Source of the DNA: a virus
DNA length: 64,000 bases
Virus record (IMG/VR): IMGVR_UViG_3300004448_000085
Span: 17,019 to 81,018 of that record
Direction: 5' to 3' (one strand)
How positions within the stretch are numbered: position 1 is the first letter of the stretch; every line of letters begins with the position of its first letter. Below are positions 9,121-18,083 of the stretch, in pieces. Below the pieces are notes generated by a model that saw only the letters and a program-made list of their open reading frames with translations, was not told where the DNA came from and searched no databases. A program made the position numbers and the translations under genes.

Positions 9121-10479
9121 GTGTTACGAACTCAGCGCAGAAACATCTCGCTCCTCAAAGCAGGGAGCGACCTCATTGTTGCAGGTTATGCATCAGTAGA
9201 ATTAGTTGATAAGCAAGGGGACTTAATTACACGCACAGCACTAAAAGACGCATTCAAAAAATACATGAGCGACCCAAAATATAGAAATGTTCAATTAGCA
9301 CACTCAAATATACAAGTCGGAGAAGTAATAACAAATTATACAGATAACCAAGGGAGGATGTGGAAAAGCGAAGTAGACGATGCCGGAATGTTTGTAGTAG
9401 TAAAATTACGAAATGACATTGAAAAGGCACGAGAAGTAGCATCCGAAATACGAAAAGGCAATTTGGCTGGATTTAGTATAGGTGGACAAGCATTCAAAAG
9501 AGTAAACAAAAGCGACACCACACACGGCTCATATCAAGAAATCTCAAAATTAGAACTACACGAAATAACAATCTGTGAAAAAGGAATTAACCCCGAAGCA
9601 ACATTCAACATACTAAAACAAGACAAAAACAAGGTGAACAAAATGACTGATGAAGTAATGGAACAAATGAACGATGTATTGAGCCGCTTAGAAGGCCGAC
9701 TGGACTCTATGGAGAAAGGAGAACTACCCCCTGCGCTACAAGCCGCTATGGACAAGAAAAAGGGCAAGGGCGACGACAAAGAATCCAAAGATGACAAGAA
9801 AGAAATGAAAGATGATGACAAAGACGACAAAGAAAAGTCTGAGTTCTCTGATGTCATTACATCTGAATATCTTGACTGGATGGAAAACACTCTCAAATCC
9901 GCTGGTGTGAACACTGGTGCTGCACGACAACACTTTGATGGTGTCGCAAAAGCAAACCTCGGTTCTACGCCTGAATCAATTGGCGATGGTGCTGATTACT
10001 TTGCTGGACAAGTTAAGGGTCGTGCTCAAGAAGGAGGCAACCCATCTACTAACGCAATCGCTCGCACAACTGGCGGCGGTGGCAAGAAAGATGTCGCAAA
10101 GTCTGACTTCATTACAGGACACGGCATTGATTCACACCGAATTGAAGAAGCATACGGAGTTTTCAAGGCTGCAAAGCAAGAAGAAGAGTTCCGTAAGTCT
10201 CTTGAACACAACTTTGAGGGTCGCTTTGCACAAGAAACTCACGAAGAAATCTCAAAAGCACAAGCACAAAACTTTGATGCTCGTGCTCCTCTTGATGAAG
10301 TCATGAAGGCTCTTGGAGCACTCAATGACCGAATTGACAACTTTTCAAACGGTAACGGCGAAATGATTGCTAAATCCGTTTCAACACCTGCTCTTGAAGT
10401 GCCAAGCACACAAGACTTGGCTAACATGAGTTGGGAAGAAGTTCACCAACTGGCTGGAGGGCTATACCGCAGCGAGTGA
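9121..10479 (+). CDS. Prohead maturation protease fused to scaffold-like C-terminal domain
   Basis: A 452-aa protein with GTG start. Residues 1-170 match the HK97/XkdF-like prohead serine protease: a VAGYASVELVDKQGDLI strand, catalytic His61 in QLAHSNIQVGEV, Ser119 in GFSIGG, and an ELHEITICEKGINPEA segment. Residues 175-452 are a Lys/Asp/Glu-rich, coiled-coil-like region typical of a scaffold or delta domain. It should cleave itself, scaffold and capsid N-termini during head maturation. It lies directly before the capsid gene. The codon usage changes at about residue 175: the protease part prefers A-ending codons, the rest looks like neighbouring genes. See the separate internal-start entry. 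Confidence 0.82.
   Translation: MLRTQRRNISLLKAGSDLIVAGYASVELVDKQGDLITRTALKDAFKKYMSDPKYRNVQLAHSNIQVGEVITNYTDNQGRMWKSEVDDAGMFVVVKLRNDIEKAREVASEIRKGNLAGFSIGGQAFKRVNKSDTTHGSYQEISKLELHEITICEKGINPEATFNILKQDKNKVNKMTDEVMEQMNDVLSRLEGRLDSMEKGELPPALQAAMDKKKGKGDDKESKDDKKEMKDDDKDDKEKSEFSDVITSEYLDWMENTLKSAGVNTGAARQHFDGVAKANLGSTPESIGDGADYFAGQVKGRAQEGGNPSTNAIARTTGGGGKKDVAKSDFITGHGIDSHRIEEAYGVFKAAKQEEEFRKSLEHNFEGRFAQETHEEISKAQAQNFDARAPLDEVMKALGALNDRIDNFSNGNGEMIAKSVSTPALEVPSTQDLANMSWEEVHQLAGGLYRSE
9643..10479 (+). CDS. Probable nested scaffold protein (internal in-frame start)
   Basis: Inside the protease gene, ATG 9643 (residue 175) is preceded by AAGGTGAACAAA, a Shine-Dalgarno with ideal spacing. The codon style switches at this point. 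Translation from here would give a 278-aa acidic/basic, coiled-coil-like protein without the protease domain, in the same arrangement as the phage lambda protease gene C with the nested scaffold Nu3. Known family logic and sequence signals agree; actual use of the start is inferred. Confidence 0.5.
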   Translation: MTDEVMEQMNDVLSRLEGRLDSMEKGELPPALQAAMDKKKGKGDDKESKDDKKEMKDDDKDDKEKSEFSDVITSEYLDWMENTLKSAGVNTGAARQHFDGVAKANLGSTPESIGDGADYFAGQVKGRAQEGGNPSTNAIARTTGGGGKKDVAKSDFITGHGIDSHRIEEAYGVFKAAKQEEEFRKSLEHNFEGRFAQETHEEISKAQAQNFDARAPLDEVMKALGALNDRIDNFSNGNGEMIAKSVSTPALEVPSTQDLANMSWEEVHQLAGGLYRSE

Positions 10480-10493
10480 AAACTCACAAAACA

Positions 10494-10515
10494 ACAAAAA
10501 AAAATATGGAGATGA
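10494..10515 (+). promoter_or_regulatory. A-tract leader before the major capsid gene
   Basis: A short A9 tract followed by TATGGAGATGA lies before the capsid ATG at 10522. Almost the same sequence with A8 recurs before the next gene at 11702-11722. It contains a GGAGATGA ribosome site; the A-tract could also serve as a late promoter element. Confidence 0.4.
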
Positions 10516-10521
10516 AATGAA

Positions 10522-11691
10522 ATGGCACGAAATTATGTAAGAACAGTCAGCGACATGGAGCGATACTACTACGGAGCAGGTAACTCAATGGGTTACACCT
10601 ACACTGGTAGCGAACTTCTAAAATCGGATTCACCAATGCTCAGCACAACTGCTGGAACATACCAAGCAATCTACGGGCGCAAGGTATGGTCACAATTGAA
10701 CCAAGAGTTCAACGCATTCTCAATTCTACCTAAGAAACCATGGGAACGCAGTGGATGGCGAGTCATTACCGACAAGCCAAACGCTGGTGTTGTTCACGGT
10801 GGTATTGCAGAGAACGGCACACTGCCTGAAACTGTTAAACCTGTTTTCCAACATGTTGCTGCAAAGCCTAAGACAATCGCTCACTCTTTTGATGTCAGCG
10901 AAGTCGCTGTTTTCCTTGCTGACAAGGATGACGGTATGGGTGACATGCGCTCAGTTCTCAAAGAAGAAATGGGTAAGCACCACGCAGAAATGGTAAACAA
11001 GATGCTTCTCATTGATTCTGATACCGCTGCTGGTAACAACTTTGAATCACTTGACCGAATCACTGCTGGTGACGGCGCTGGCGCAGGTGTTACTGGTCTA
11101 AGGACTGCTGGCGGAAACGAGCATGTAGACGCTGCTTCTAAGTTGGACATCTACAGCATCGCTCGTGCAACCAACGCTTGGGCTAACGCTGAAGTGAACT
11201 GTGCTGCTGATGCTCAGGCTGCAAACCAGCGTGTTCTTTCTCTTGACCACTTGGACACCATTTTCCAGCAAGTTTGGGAGCGTGGTGGTAATCCAAAGGT
11301 CATTCTAACTGGATATGACACTTTGATGCGTCTTCAACAACTTCTACAAGCGCAACAGCGTTTCATGGAGGAAAAGCGTGTGACCCCTACCTACAACGGT
11401 GTTAAGGGTGTTCCGGGCATTGAAGCAGGTTTCATTGTCGCTACCTACAACGGTGTGCCAATCATTCCTACCAAGGACATGAAGAAAGACGGTCTAAGCC
11501 GTATGTATCTCCTTGATACTGACTACATGTATTTCAGCACTGCGATTCCTACACAATACTTTGAATCCGGTATTGAAACTGGTGACCCATTCGCAATCAA
11601 CCGCCTCGGTCAAGAGGGACTTTACCGAACAATGGGTGAAGTATGGACAACTTTCTTTGGAGCACAAGCGAGCATTCGTGACTTGAAGTGA
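10522..11691 (+). CDS. Major capsid protein (HK97-fold type)
   Basis: A 389-aa protein directly downstream of the prohead protease, in the usual order and size range for HK97-fold capsid proteins. The N-terminal ~40 residues look like an arm, followed by mixed alpha/beta sequence with features typical of the family: the ENGTLPETVKPVFQHVAAKPKTIAHSF strand pair that resembles the E-loop/P-domain region, a long spine-like helix around DMRSVLKEEMGKHHAEMVNKM, and a C-terminal domain with GVPIIPTKDM. The family assignment rests on context and pattern rather than one diagnostic motif. A strong GGAGATGA site precedes it, consistent with high expression. Confidence 0.8.
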   Translation: MARNYVRTVSDMERYYYGAGNSMGYTYTGSELLKSDSPMLSTTAGTYQAIYGRKVWSQLNQEFNAFSILPKKPWERSGWRVITDKPNAGVVHGGIAENGTLPETVKPVFQHVAAKPKTIAHSFDVSEVAVFLADKDDGMGDMRSVLKEEMGKHHAEMVNKMLLIDSDTAAGNNFESLDRITAGDGAGAGVTGLRTAGGNEHVDAASKLDIYSIARATNAWANAEVNCAADAQAANQRVLSLDHLDTIFQQVWERGGNPKVILTGYDTLMRLQQLLQAQQRFMEEKRVTPTYNGVKGVPGIEAGFIVATYNGVPIIPTKDMKKDGLSRMYLLDTDYMYFSTAIPTQYFESGIETGDPFAINRLGQEGLYRTMGEVWTTFFGAQASIRDLK

Positions 11692-11701
11692 GGACACAAA
11701 A

Positions 11702-11722
11702 ACAAAAAAAATATGGAGATGA
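11702..11722 (+). promoter_or_regulatory. Second A-tract leader, duplicate of the one before the capsid gene
   Basis: An A8 tract then TATGGAGATGA, nearly identical to 10494-10515, immediately before ATG 11729. The two copies bracket the capsid gene, suggesting shared high-level expression of capsid and the following protein. Confidence 0.4.
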
Positions 11723-11728
11723 TTTGAT

Positions 11729-12121
11729 ATGGCAACAGAACTAACGATTACAGGAACAGCAACAGCAACCCTTGTGGGTAACTGGGAACTACGAGCAGGG
11801 TCAGCAGACACTTCCGAGTGGCTTGACGGCGCAGCAGATGTTTCATACCCCGGCGGTGGGCCGGGAACTTTCAACGCTTCTAACAGCGATGGAGCAAACG
11901 GCTACGACCCAGCACCTAAGATGGCATTGTTTAATGTCACTGGTGGCGGTGACGGCGAAACAATCATTCTTGGAGGAGCAACAGCAATTCTAAGCGTTAT
12001 GGCAACAGACGCTGGTGCAGGAGCAGTAGCAGTCGGAGCATCCTTTACTGGAGTGACTGCAACTCTTCAATACTTGAGTGGCGCAGCGAATGTCACATCT
12101 GTAATGATACTTTACAACTGA
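11729..12121 (+). CDS. Putative capsid decoration/stabilisation protein
   Basis: A 130-aa protein rich in Ala, Gly, Thr and Val with alternating beta-type sequence and no charged clusters. It sits right after the capsid gene and shares the same A-tract/GGAGATGA leader, which suggests stoichiometric expression with the capsid. Decoration proteins are often found here, but no sequence motif proves it. Confidence 0.55.
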   Translation: MATELTITGTATATLVGNWELRAGSADTSEWLDGAADVSYPGGGPGTFNASNSDGANGYDPAPKMALFNVTGGGDGETIILGGATAILSVMATDAGAGAVAVGASFTGVTATLQYLSGAANVTSVMILYN

Positions 12122-12131
12122 GGTGCTTTAA

Positions 12132-12527
12132 GTGCCTACAGTAACATACACTGGTCGCTCTTGGTCTACAGGAAACATTGACCCTACGCACCCTGATTTC
12201 ATTAGGCATCAGCCTCGTGAAGTTACAACCGCTTGGTTGGATAAGTATGCGTTTAGACTTGGTGCAGACTACACAATTGAAGGTTACAAAGCCTCTAAAA
12301 TTGCTGACTCTAAATCTGACTTGAGTGGTGTCCCCGATTCAACATGGGGTCGTGCTGACATCGCAAAGTGGCTTTCAAACTACGACATCAAGCCAAAAGG
12401 CTACGCAACAAAAACCACTCTTCTTTCACTCGTGGAGACTGTAATGAGTCCCGATGGTGTAGAAGAAACTGAGGCTCTTGTTGAAGAGAGTCTTGCAGAA
12501 GAAGAAACAACAGGAGATGAAGAATAA
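12132..12527 (+). CDS. Head protein with SAP/HeH-like C-terminal motif
   Basis: A 131-aa protein with GTG start after GAGGTG. Residues about 75-108 (ADIAKWLSNYDIKPKGYATK and following) resemble the helix-extended-helix of SAP/HeH domains, which bind DNA or act as small protein-interaction modules. The C-terminus is a run of Glu. A related SAP motif occurs in the protein at 18084. Probably a head-completion or structural component. Confidence 0.5.
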   Translation: MPTVTYTGRSWSTGNIDPTHPDFIRHQPREVTTAWLDKYAFRLGADYTIEGYKASKIADSKSDLSGVPDSTWGRADIAKWLSNYDIKPKGYATKTTLLSLVETVMSPDGVEETEALVEESLAEEETTGDEE

Positions 12528-12844
12528 TGGCAGTAACTATTGACCCACGACCAACCTACTTTGGTGACCGAATGATTGTAACAGGCTCATACGCCGCAAC
12601 AGATACGAGTATAGTCCTCACAGGTCTACTTGCTGAAATTGATGGTGTTATTGTAAACCCGACAGCAGGGAATCTTGGTAAGATTAAGGAGATTGATATT
12701 GCTGGTGGCACTACTTACGCCGCAGTTGATGGAACTTTCCCTGACATCGCAACCTTTTCCGGCTCTACTATCTCAGTTGCACCATTCTTGGTTGGACATC
12801 AAACCACTGGTGGAACTTTTGTCGCAATTGGTCGTCGCTCTTGA
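12527..12844 (+). CDS. Small beta-rich hypothetical structural protein
   Basis: A 105-aa protein with beta-type composition (Gly, Thr, Ile, Val). Its ATG overlaps the previous stop (TAATG). It ends with a VAIGRRS tail. Not recognised; likely a small head or vertex protein from context. Confidence 0.55.
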   Translation: MAVTIDPRPTYFGDRMIVTGSYAATDTSIVLTGLLAEIDGVIVNPTAGNLGKIKEIDIAGGTTYAAVDGTFPDIATFSGSTISVAPFLVGHQTTGGTFVAIGRRS

Positions 12845-12855
12845 GGTGACGAGAG

Positions 12856-13029
12856 ATGACAACGACTGTATCAATTCTTGGGCCTTTTCCGCCGAAGGAT
12901 TTCAATGATTCAACCACAACTACTGCTGTAGCAACTGCTATCAGCACCGCTATAGGTGGTAACACTTGTGTATCGTGCGACCCACATCTTATTCTTGGTA
13001 ACATTTACATATTTGTCACTACCAGTTGA
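12856..13029 (+). CDS. 57-aa hypothetical protein
   Basis: An open frame from ATG 12856 to TGA 13029 preceded by GAGGTGACGAG. It encodes a Thr/Ala/Ile-rich peptide with a central CVSC pair and a beta-type C-terminus (LILGNIYIFVTTS). It fills the gap between two genes exactly, with good ribosome site, so I accept it as real. Function unknown. Confidence 0.5.
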   Translation: MTTTVSILGPFPPKDFNDSTTTTAVATAISTAIGGNTCVSCDPHLILGNIYIFVTTS

Positions 13030-13044
13030 GTGTGAGGAGTATGT

Positions 13045-13344
13045 ATGTCGTTAGCCGAGCAATCAATTGACCTGAGCGATATTGAGCGTTTTCAAAAACA
13101 AGGCATTCGTTCCGACGCACAGACTCTACTCGGTAAAGTTATTGACGAAGAAAACCCACTCAAGGGTATTACTTCACAACAGCGTAAGCGTAATCTTGAG
13201 GCCAGCGATGTTTTGAACATCGGCTCAGGCACTCGTTGCCAACATTGTGGTATGCTTCATTTTATGTGGCGAGAAACATGTGGTAGTTGTGATAAACCAA
13301 TGGAATACAACCTTGCTTCTATAGACGAGGAGGCGAGAGCATGA
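13045..13344 (+). CDS. Small zinc-ribbon protein
   Basis: A 99-aa protein with a helical N-terminus and a C-terminal CxxC...CxxC ribbon (CQHCGMLHFMWRETCGSC). SD is GTGAGGAG before ATG 13045. It overlaps the next short gene by ATGA. One of several metal-binding proteins in the head module; function unknown. Confidence 0.6.
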   Translation: MSLAEQSIDLSDIERFQKQGIRSDAQTLLGKVIDEENPLKGITSQQRKRNLEASDVLNIGSGTRCQHCGMLHFMWRETCGSCDKPMEYNLASIDEEARA

Positions 13345-13457
13345 CCCGTTGCACATTCCTTGATACTTGGTTTGATGTTGAGTCAAAAAAAGTTGATGAG
13401 GATGAAAAAGAAACCAAGAAGTGTTTTGTAACGGGGGATGAAAAGAAGTGCCAATAG
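13341..13457 (+). CDS. 38-aa acidic/basic short protein
   Basis: Short frame from ATG 13341 (ATGA overlap with the previous gene) to TAG 13457, running into the start of the connector gene (GTG 13448). The peptide is highly charged with three Cys (C4, C28, C37). The coupling on both sides supports translation, but the gene is very short. Confidence 0.4.
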   Translation: MTRCTFLDTWFDVESKKVDEDEKETKKCFVTGDEKKCQ

Positions 13458-15034
13458 TATTCAATCCCGGTGAGGCTGAAACACGCCCACTTGACCCTTC
13501 GGCTATTGTCTATACCACTGCACAGAAAGTTGCAGATTTCCTCTCAATAGGCCCACAGGAAGCCGTTTTAGTCAGTGCTGACAGCACTGCTAACGCAGTA
13601 TTTGTTACTGGTGCTGATTACAGAACTGTGGGATTTCAAAAAGATGACACCATTCTAATTTACTCCGACGCTGACCCATTGGGAACAGAGAGAGTCATAA
13701 CATCAATTGGTAGCAGCGCCAGTGGGGTTCAACTCAATTTTGCTGATGTTATCACTGCTGCTGATTATCAAGCAGCCGATAACGCCTATGTTCAAAACAC
13801 AGCATCGTTTACCAACGGCAAAACTCGTGGTATGAAGCGCTCAGTTGTTGAGGCTCGTATCAAAGAGGCTCAAGATAAGATTGACAATCTAACACACAAC
13901 GCTTGGCGACCTTATCTCGTGAGTGCTGAATACATCAATTTTGATACTTACAAACCATACCGCCGACGATACTATACGGATTATGTCGGCACAGCACCCC
14001 TCCTTTTCAGGAATATCCAGCAAATCCTTCGCCTTGAACTATGGCAGGGTGACGATTACAGAGAGATTGCTACCTCTGAGGCTCGTATCAAAATGCCTGA
14101 AGATGTCAGAGCACTCTCAGGCTCTATCGTGGTGTCATCGGGTAACGGTGCTGCTGCTACACTAACAATAGGAACTGGTTCTACACAGTGGCGTGCTGAC
14201 TTTGACGCTGCTACTACCGCACAGAATCTTGCTGACCTCATTAACAAAGAAGACAGAGTATCTAAAGCAGCATTGGCTTTTACTCCACCATACACACTGG
14301 AGGGTTCTACAGAAAATGTAGCACTCAATAACGAGTTCCTCGCTACCGCTAACTCCGATTACGGAACTGGACAAGTAAAGATGACATCCATGCGTGCAGG
14401 TAAAGGTGGTGAATCTTGTTCTATTGTGTCTACTGATGACAACATTCAGTTCTCTCAAGTTTCTACACATAGCACCGCCTTTGTCAGTTACGATGGTAGC
14501 GCAGCACCTACTGTAATCAATGTTGTAAATACTGGCGGTTTTACTCACGCTGGTGTAGCAGTAGACGCAAGTGGTGATGTATTCCAGTATACAAATAAAA
14601 CTCTTACATCGTTTACAGGATGCACCATCGTAGATACAGGAACAAGTTCTACATTAAGTGATATTACAGGAACAATTACTCAAAACACCATGAGGATTGA
14701 CCTTCAAGGTGGTAGTAACTTAGGCGACAACGCACGATTGCGTGACTGGTGGCTTGACCATGAAATGGGTGTCATTTACTTCAACAACTCTTATCCTTTC
14801 TTTGAATGGAATGCAATTAAGTGCTCTTACATCTATGGTGAGCGTTATCTTGAGAAGGCTATAGAAGAGGCTGCTACAAAGATGGTGGCTTGTGATGTCT
14901 TGATGTCGGATGACAGAAGCGTTCTAATTCCTGAAGGCACACAAAATGTAGACTTGACTTCTAAGATTCAATTATTGAAGTCTGAAGTTGATTCTATCTT
15001 AGCCCGTTATATTGAAATTATTGTCTTTGAGTGA
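13448..15034 (+). CDS. Head-tail connector/adaptor protein with large insertion
   Basis: A 528-aa protein with GTG start after GGGGGATG. N-terminal (about 120-165) and C-terminal (about 470-525) helices frame a connector-like fold: RIKEAQDKIDNLTHNAWRP and ERYLEKAIEEAATKMVACDV resemble gp6/gp15-type adaptors, including a loop DDRSVLIPEG. Between them lies a beta-rich insertion (about 210-440, Ser/Thr/Gly-rich), making it three to four times longer than usual adaptors. It should join the portal to the tail neck. Position after capsid genes and before neck genes fits. Confidence 0.6.
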   Translation: MPIVFNPGEAETRPLDPSAIVYTTAQKVADFLSIGPQEAVLVSADSTANAVFVTGADYRTVGFQKDDTILIYSDADPLGTERVITSIGSSASGVQLNFADVITAADYQAADNAYVQNTASFTNGKTRGMKRSVVEARIKEAQDKIDNLTHNAWRPYLVSAEYINFDTYKPYRRRYYTDYVGTAPLLFRNIQQILRLELWQGDDYREIATSEARIKMPEDVRALSGSIVVSSGNGAAATLTIGTGSTQWRADFDAATTAQNLADLINKEDRVSKAALAFTPPYTLEGSTENVALNNEFLATANSDYGTGQVKMTSMRAGKGGESCSIVSTDDNIQFSQVSTHSTAFVSYDGSAAPTVINVVNTGGFTHAGVAVDASGDVFQYTNKTLTSFTGCTIVDTGTSSTLSDITGTITQNTMRIDLQGGSNLGDNARLRDWWLDHEMGVIYFNNSYPFFEWNAIKCSYIYGERYLEKAIEEAATKMVACDVLMSDDRSVLIPEGTQNVDLTSKIQLLKSEVDSILARYIEIIVFE

Positions 15035-15040
15035 TGCGTT

Positions 15041-15382
15041 ATGGTAAGTGGGCCTCAAGATGAGTTTTTGGAGATGCTGACCGCTGAGTTATCAGACCCA
15101 AAATATCAAGAGGAACTCCGAATGGTTATCACCCAAAGACCTGAAAACTACAGAAACAAGGTAGAAGCACAGGAATTAGGGATGGAAAACATCATGAAAA
15201 CTGAAGAAGGCTACCGACAAAACAACAAACCAGCGCCTCAAGGAGCAATTGATGCTGCCTTAAAGCGTGCTGATGAGCGTATGCTTCGTGAATCACCATT
15301 ACTTCAAGAGAAAAAACTCAAGTTTTCAGGCGGGATGTTAGTCCCCGACATGACAAAATACAAGAAAATGAAGGCGGAGTGA
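15041..15382 (+). CDS. Hypothetical helical protein of the neck region
   Basis: A 113-aa charged, helical protein with many Glu, Lys and Gln. It lies between the connector and a neck-type protein and is separated by only a few bases from each. Not recognised. Confidence 0.55.
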   Translation: MVSGPQDEFLEMLTAELSDPKYQEELRMVITQRPENYRNKVEAQELGMENIMKTEEGYRQNNKPAPQGAIDAALKRADERMLRESPLLQEKKLKFSGGMLVPDMTKYKKMKAE

Positions 15383-15386
15383 TAAC

Positions 15387-15833
15387 ATGGTTGCTACATT
15401 TACTGAATCTCTTGATATGGTTGTCTCCACATTGGAGAACTGGAATCGTGGTAACACTGGAAACATCAAACCAGTCATCGCTGACATCGCCACAGTAGGT
15501 GCTGAGCGAGGAAAAAGGATTGATTTATCCCGCCATGATTACATCTTATGTTATGAGACGGCGCATAACGAAGAAGCCCCTGAATTATTCTATGATTTTG
15601 TCACAACTCGTCTAAATATCACGGTAGACGCTCGCACAGCCAAGGGGAGAAAACATCTTCAGGCTATGGAAAACGAGATACGCCGCCTCATTCACTCTGT
15701 AAGAAAAGGGGATGGTGTGAACTTTGACCGTATGGTATACAAGACTCGCACTGACCTCTCCGATAGGTCAAAGGTTTTATTTCGGATGACCTTTCAGATA
15801 GAAGTAGTTATCTTTGCGGAGTTAGTGCCTTGA
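15387..15833 (+). CDS. Putative tail-completion/neck protein
   Basis: A 148-aa alpha/beta protein after AAGGCGGAGTGAT. Its size, the pattern of beta strands (RIDLSRHDYILCYE, TRLNITVDART, FQIEVVIFAE) and its place just before the tail tube match tail-terminator or neck proteins of siphovirus-type modules. Assignment is by context and pattern. Confidence 0.5.
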   Translation: MVATFTESLDMVVSTLENWNRGNTGNIKPVIADIATVGAERGKRIDLSRHDYILCYETAHNEEAPELFYDFVTTRLNITVDARTAKGRKHLQAMENEIRRLIHSVRKGDGVNFDRMVYKTRTDLSDRSKVLFRMTFQIEVVIFAELVP

Positions 15834-15844
15834 GTTGAACGGAC

Positions 15845-18073
15845 ATGCCATCTACAGTATACAAAGGAGATTTGACCGAGGTTGCCTTCGGTCACGAGAC
15901 AGGATTGAAACTACCACATGGGTATGCGGGGTCGTTCAAGTTTACTCACGCAAGTAAAAGTGATTCAGCAAATACCAGTGTAATTAAGTTCACAGGAGGC
16001 GATGCTTCTACTCCTTGTGTTGGTGGTCTTTTACTCTACCCAGTCGGTATGCTGGTTGGATGTAGGCTTTCTATTATTGGTAAGGGTGATTTTGGCGCTG
16101 ATGATTCTCACGATACTGGGCGCACATACACAATTATGGAGCATAAAAATCACAGCACTAATAAAACTGAACTCACCGTTACACCTGCTTTGAAAACAGG
16201 ACTTGTTGATTCAAACACTAATGATACTTTGATTATTTCTTCTTTTGGAACTCCTACTTTTGACGCAAACATGGGTGGGTGGAATGTCACAGCAGCGAGC
16301 AGTAGTGAGCGTGTGCTTACTGACCAATTCCTCGGTCTTGCAGCCACTCTTACACTACCTGAAACAAAGGTAGACCTCAAGCGATACCATATCGTGGGAC
16401 TTGGCCGTGATACGGCAATTCAAGTGCCGGGTCGTTTCCTAAATGAAGGTGGTTCATTTGAGGTCAATCTACACAATCCTCGTTGGTTGTATTACGCTCT
16501 TGGTATGGAGTCTGTTTCAGTTGGTGACCAATTTGATAGTTTAATCGCTACTGATAGAACACTCGCAGCAGCAACTTCAATCGGTGAGACTTTAGTGACT
16601 TTGGATAATTCTTCTGTTCAGTTTAACTTCCCCGGTGTAATTACTGGTATTTCACTAACAAACGCTGGAACAGGTTATCCTAACGGTGCTACAACCGCTG
16701 TCCCTAACCCTACAGGTGGAACTGGGTCGGGTGCTACATTTAACGCAGTTGAGAGCACAGGTAGTGGTGGAATCCTTGATTCTGCTACTATCACCGCAGG
16801 TGGAACTGGGTATAAAATCGGAGATGTAATTACACTCGCTGCGGTTGGTGGTGGAGACGCTACTGTAACTGTCACTAACACAGATGCTGCTTCAAATGTT
16901 CGTGCTGGTGACTATGTTTTGTTCAAAGATGCTAACTTAGAAGACATCATTACTTACAGTAACGCTGGCACTTTAGGTGCTGACAAAGCCTTCGGTGTAA
17001 GTGGTATCGGTGGTGAAGATTACTTTGACCAAACTCAAAAACAAGAGATTCGTCGTATCGCCGCTATCAATGGAACAAACATTTGGCTTGACGATGCTCT
17101 TTGTTTCCCTCACGCCACAAGCACTCCTTTGAGATTCATTCGTTTTGACGATGATGGAACTGCTTCAACTGGTAGCCCTCATCGTGCTGCAACAGGAGCA
17201 CTTACTCGTGGTGTTACACGATGTTTGTATTCTCGCAGTAGCGTTCCTTCGTTTGCGGTAGAAGTAAGTATTCGCCGCCGAGATGTTGAAGGCTCTGTTG
17301 CTGATGTCACTGACGGCGGAGTTTCTGACCCGAAGCAACTCACTCGTGTCTACAAGGGATGTAAAGTCAAGGACTTCTCCTTGACAGCCGATACAGATGC
17401 TGCTCTTCGTATGAGCGTAAACTTTGATTCAGCGCTATGCTACACAGATACTGGTCGTCTTGAAACCAGCGGGTCTGCAACTAATTATTCAAGTGGAACA
17501 AAAGGTGACCGATACATGGCTCATCGTATGTTTGAAGAAAACAATACAGACGCTGAAAGAAAAGCAACTGGTATTGAAAAAGGCACACAGAAGCCATACA
17601 TGTTCTACAACGGAACTGTAACTATTGCTGGTGTTACACTCGGACAAGTTGTTTCCTTTACCATCACTGGTAACACTGGAGTTCAACAATTCTACACTAT
17701 CAATGGTGCTGCTATTACTGACAACGAAACAGACCAAATCCCATTCGGTGGTGCTCGTAACGCTTCTCTTGCTGTAGAAGGTAAGACAGAGTATACAATG
17801 GACTGTGAAATTATTGTTGATGACCCAGTGTTCTATCACAAGGTTCGTAGAGCAGTAGACCACGAGGCTTCTACTGCTAATCAGATTCGTTTGTCTTTTA
17901 CCAAGCCGGGAACAGCGGGTAGTCGTGAGAGCATTGACATCTTGTTAGATGACTTCTACATCACAGAAGCGCCGCTACCAATCCCTGAAGACAAAGGTGT
18001 TATCAAAGCACCATTGAAGATTCTACCAAAGGCCATGCGTGTGGTCGCAACAGACACGCTACTACACTCTTGA
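15845..18073 (+). CDS. Major tail tube protein with inserted beta domain
   Basis: A 742-aa protein placed directly before the tail-chaperone genes and tape measure, which is the standard tail-tube position. It starts with a short beta segment and ends with a long conserved-looking beta region (IRLSFTKPGTAGSRESIDIL, then the APLPIPEDKGVIKAPLKI tail). It is two to three times the usual size. Residues about 266-346 form a Gly/Thr-rich inserted module with GTGYPNG and GGTGYKIGDVITL, of a type also present three times in the giant protein at 21841. Immunoglobulin-like insertions are common in tail tubes; whether this one is Ig-like is unknown. Confidence 0.65.
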   Translation: MPSTVYKGDLTEVAFGHETGLKLPHGYAGSFKFTHASKSDSANTSVIKFTGGDASTPCVGGLLLYPVGMLVGCRLSIIGKGDFGADDSHDTGRTYTIMEHKNHSTNKTELTVTPALKTGLVDSNTNDTLIISSFGTPTFDANMGGWNVTAASSSERVLTDQFLGLAATLTLPETKVDLKRYHIVGLGRDTAIQVPGRFLNEGGSFEVNLHNPRWLYYALGMESVSVGDQFDSLIATDRTLAAATSIGETLVTLDNSSVQFNFPGVITGISLTNAGTGYPNGATTAVPNPTGGTGSGATFNAVESTGSGGILDSATITAGGTGYKIGDVITLAAVGGGDATVTVTNTDAASNVRAGDYVLFKDANLEDIITYSNAGTLGADKAFGVSGIGGEDYFDQTQKQEIRRIAAINGTNIWLDDALCFPHATSTPLRFIRFDDDGTASTGSPHRAATGALTRGVTRCLYSRSSVPSFAVEVSIRRRDVEGSVADVTDGGVSDPKQLTRVYKGCKVKDFSLTADTDAALRMSVNFDSALCYTDTGRLETSGSATNYSSGTKGDRYMAHRMFEENNTDAERKATGIEKGTQKPYMFYNGTVTIAGVTLGQVVSFTITGNTGVQQFYTINGAAITDNETDQIPFGGARNASLAVEGKTEYTMDCEIIVDDPVFYHKVRRAVDHEASTANQIRLSFTKPGTAGSRESIDILLDDFYITEAPLPIPEDKGVIKAPLKILPKAMRVVATDTLLHS

Positions 18074-18083
18074 GGCGACTATC

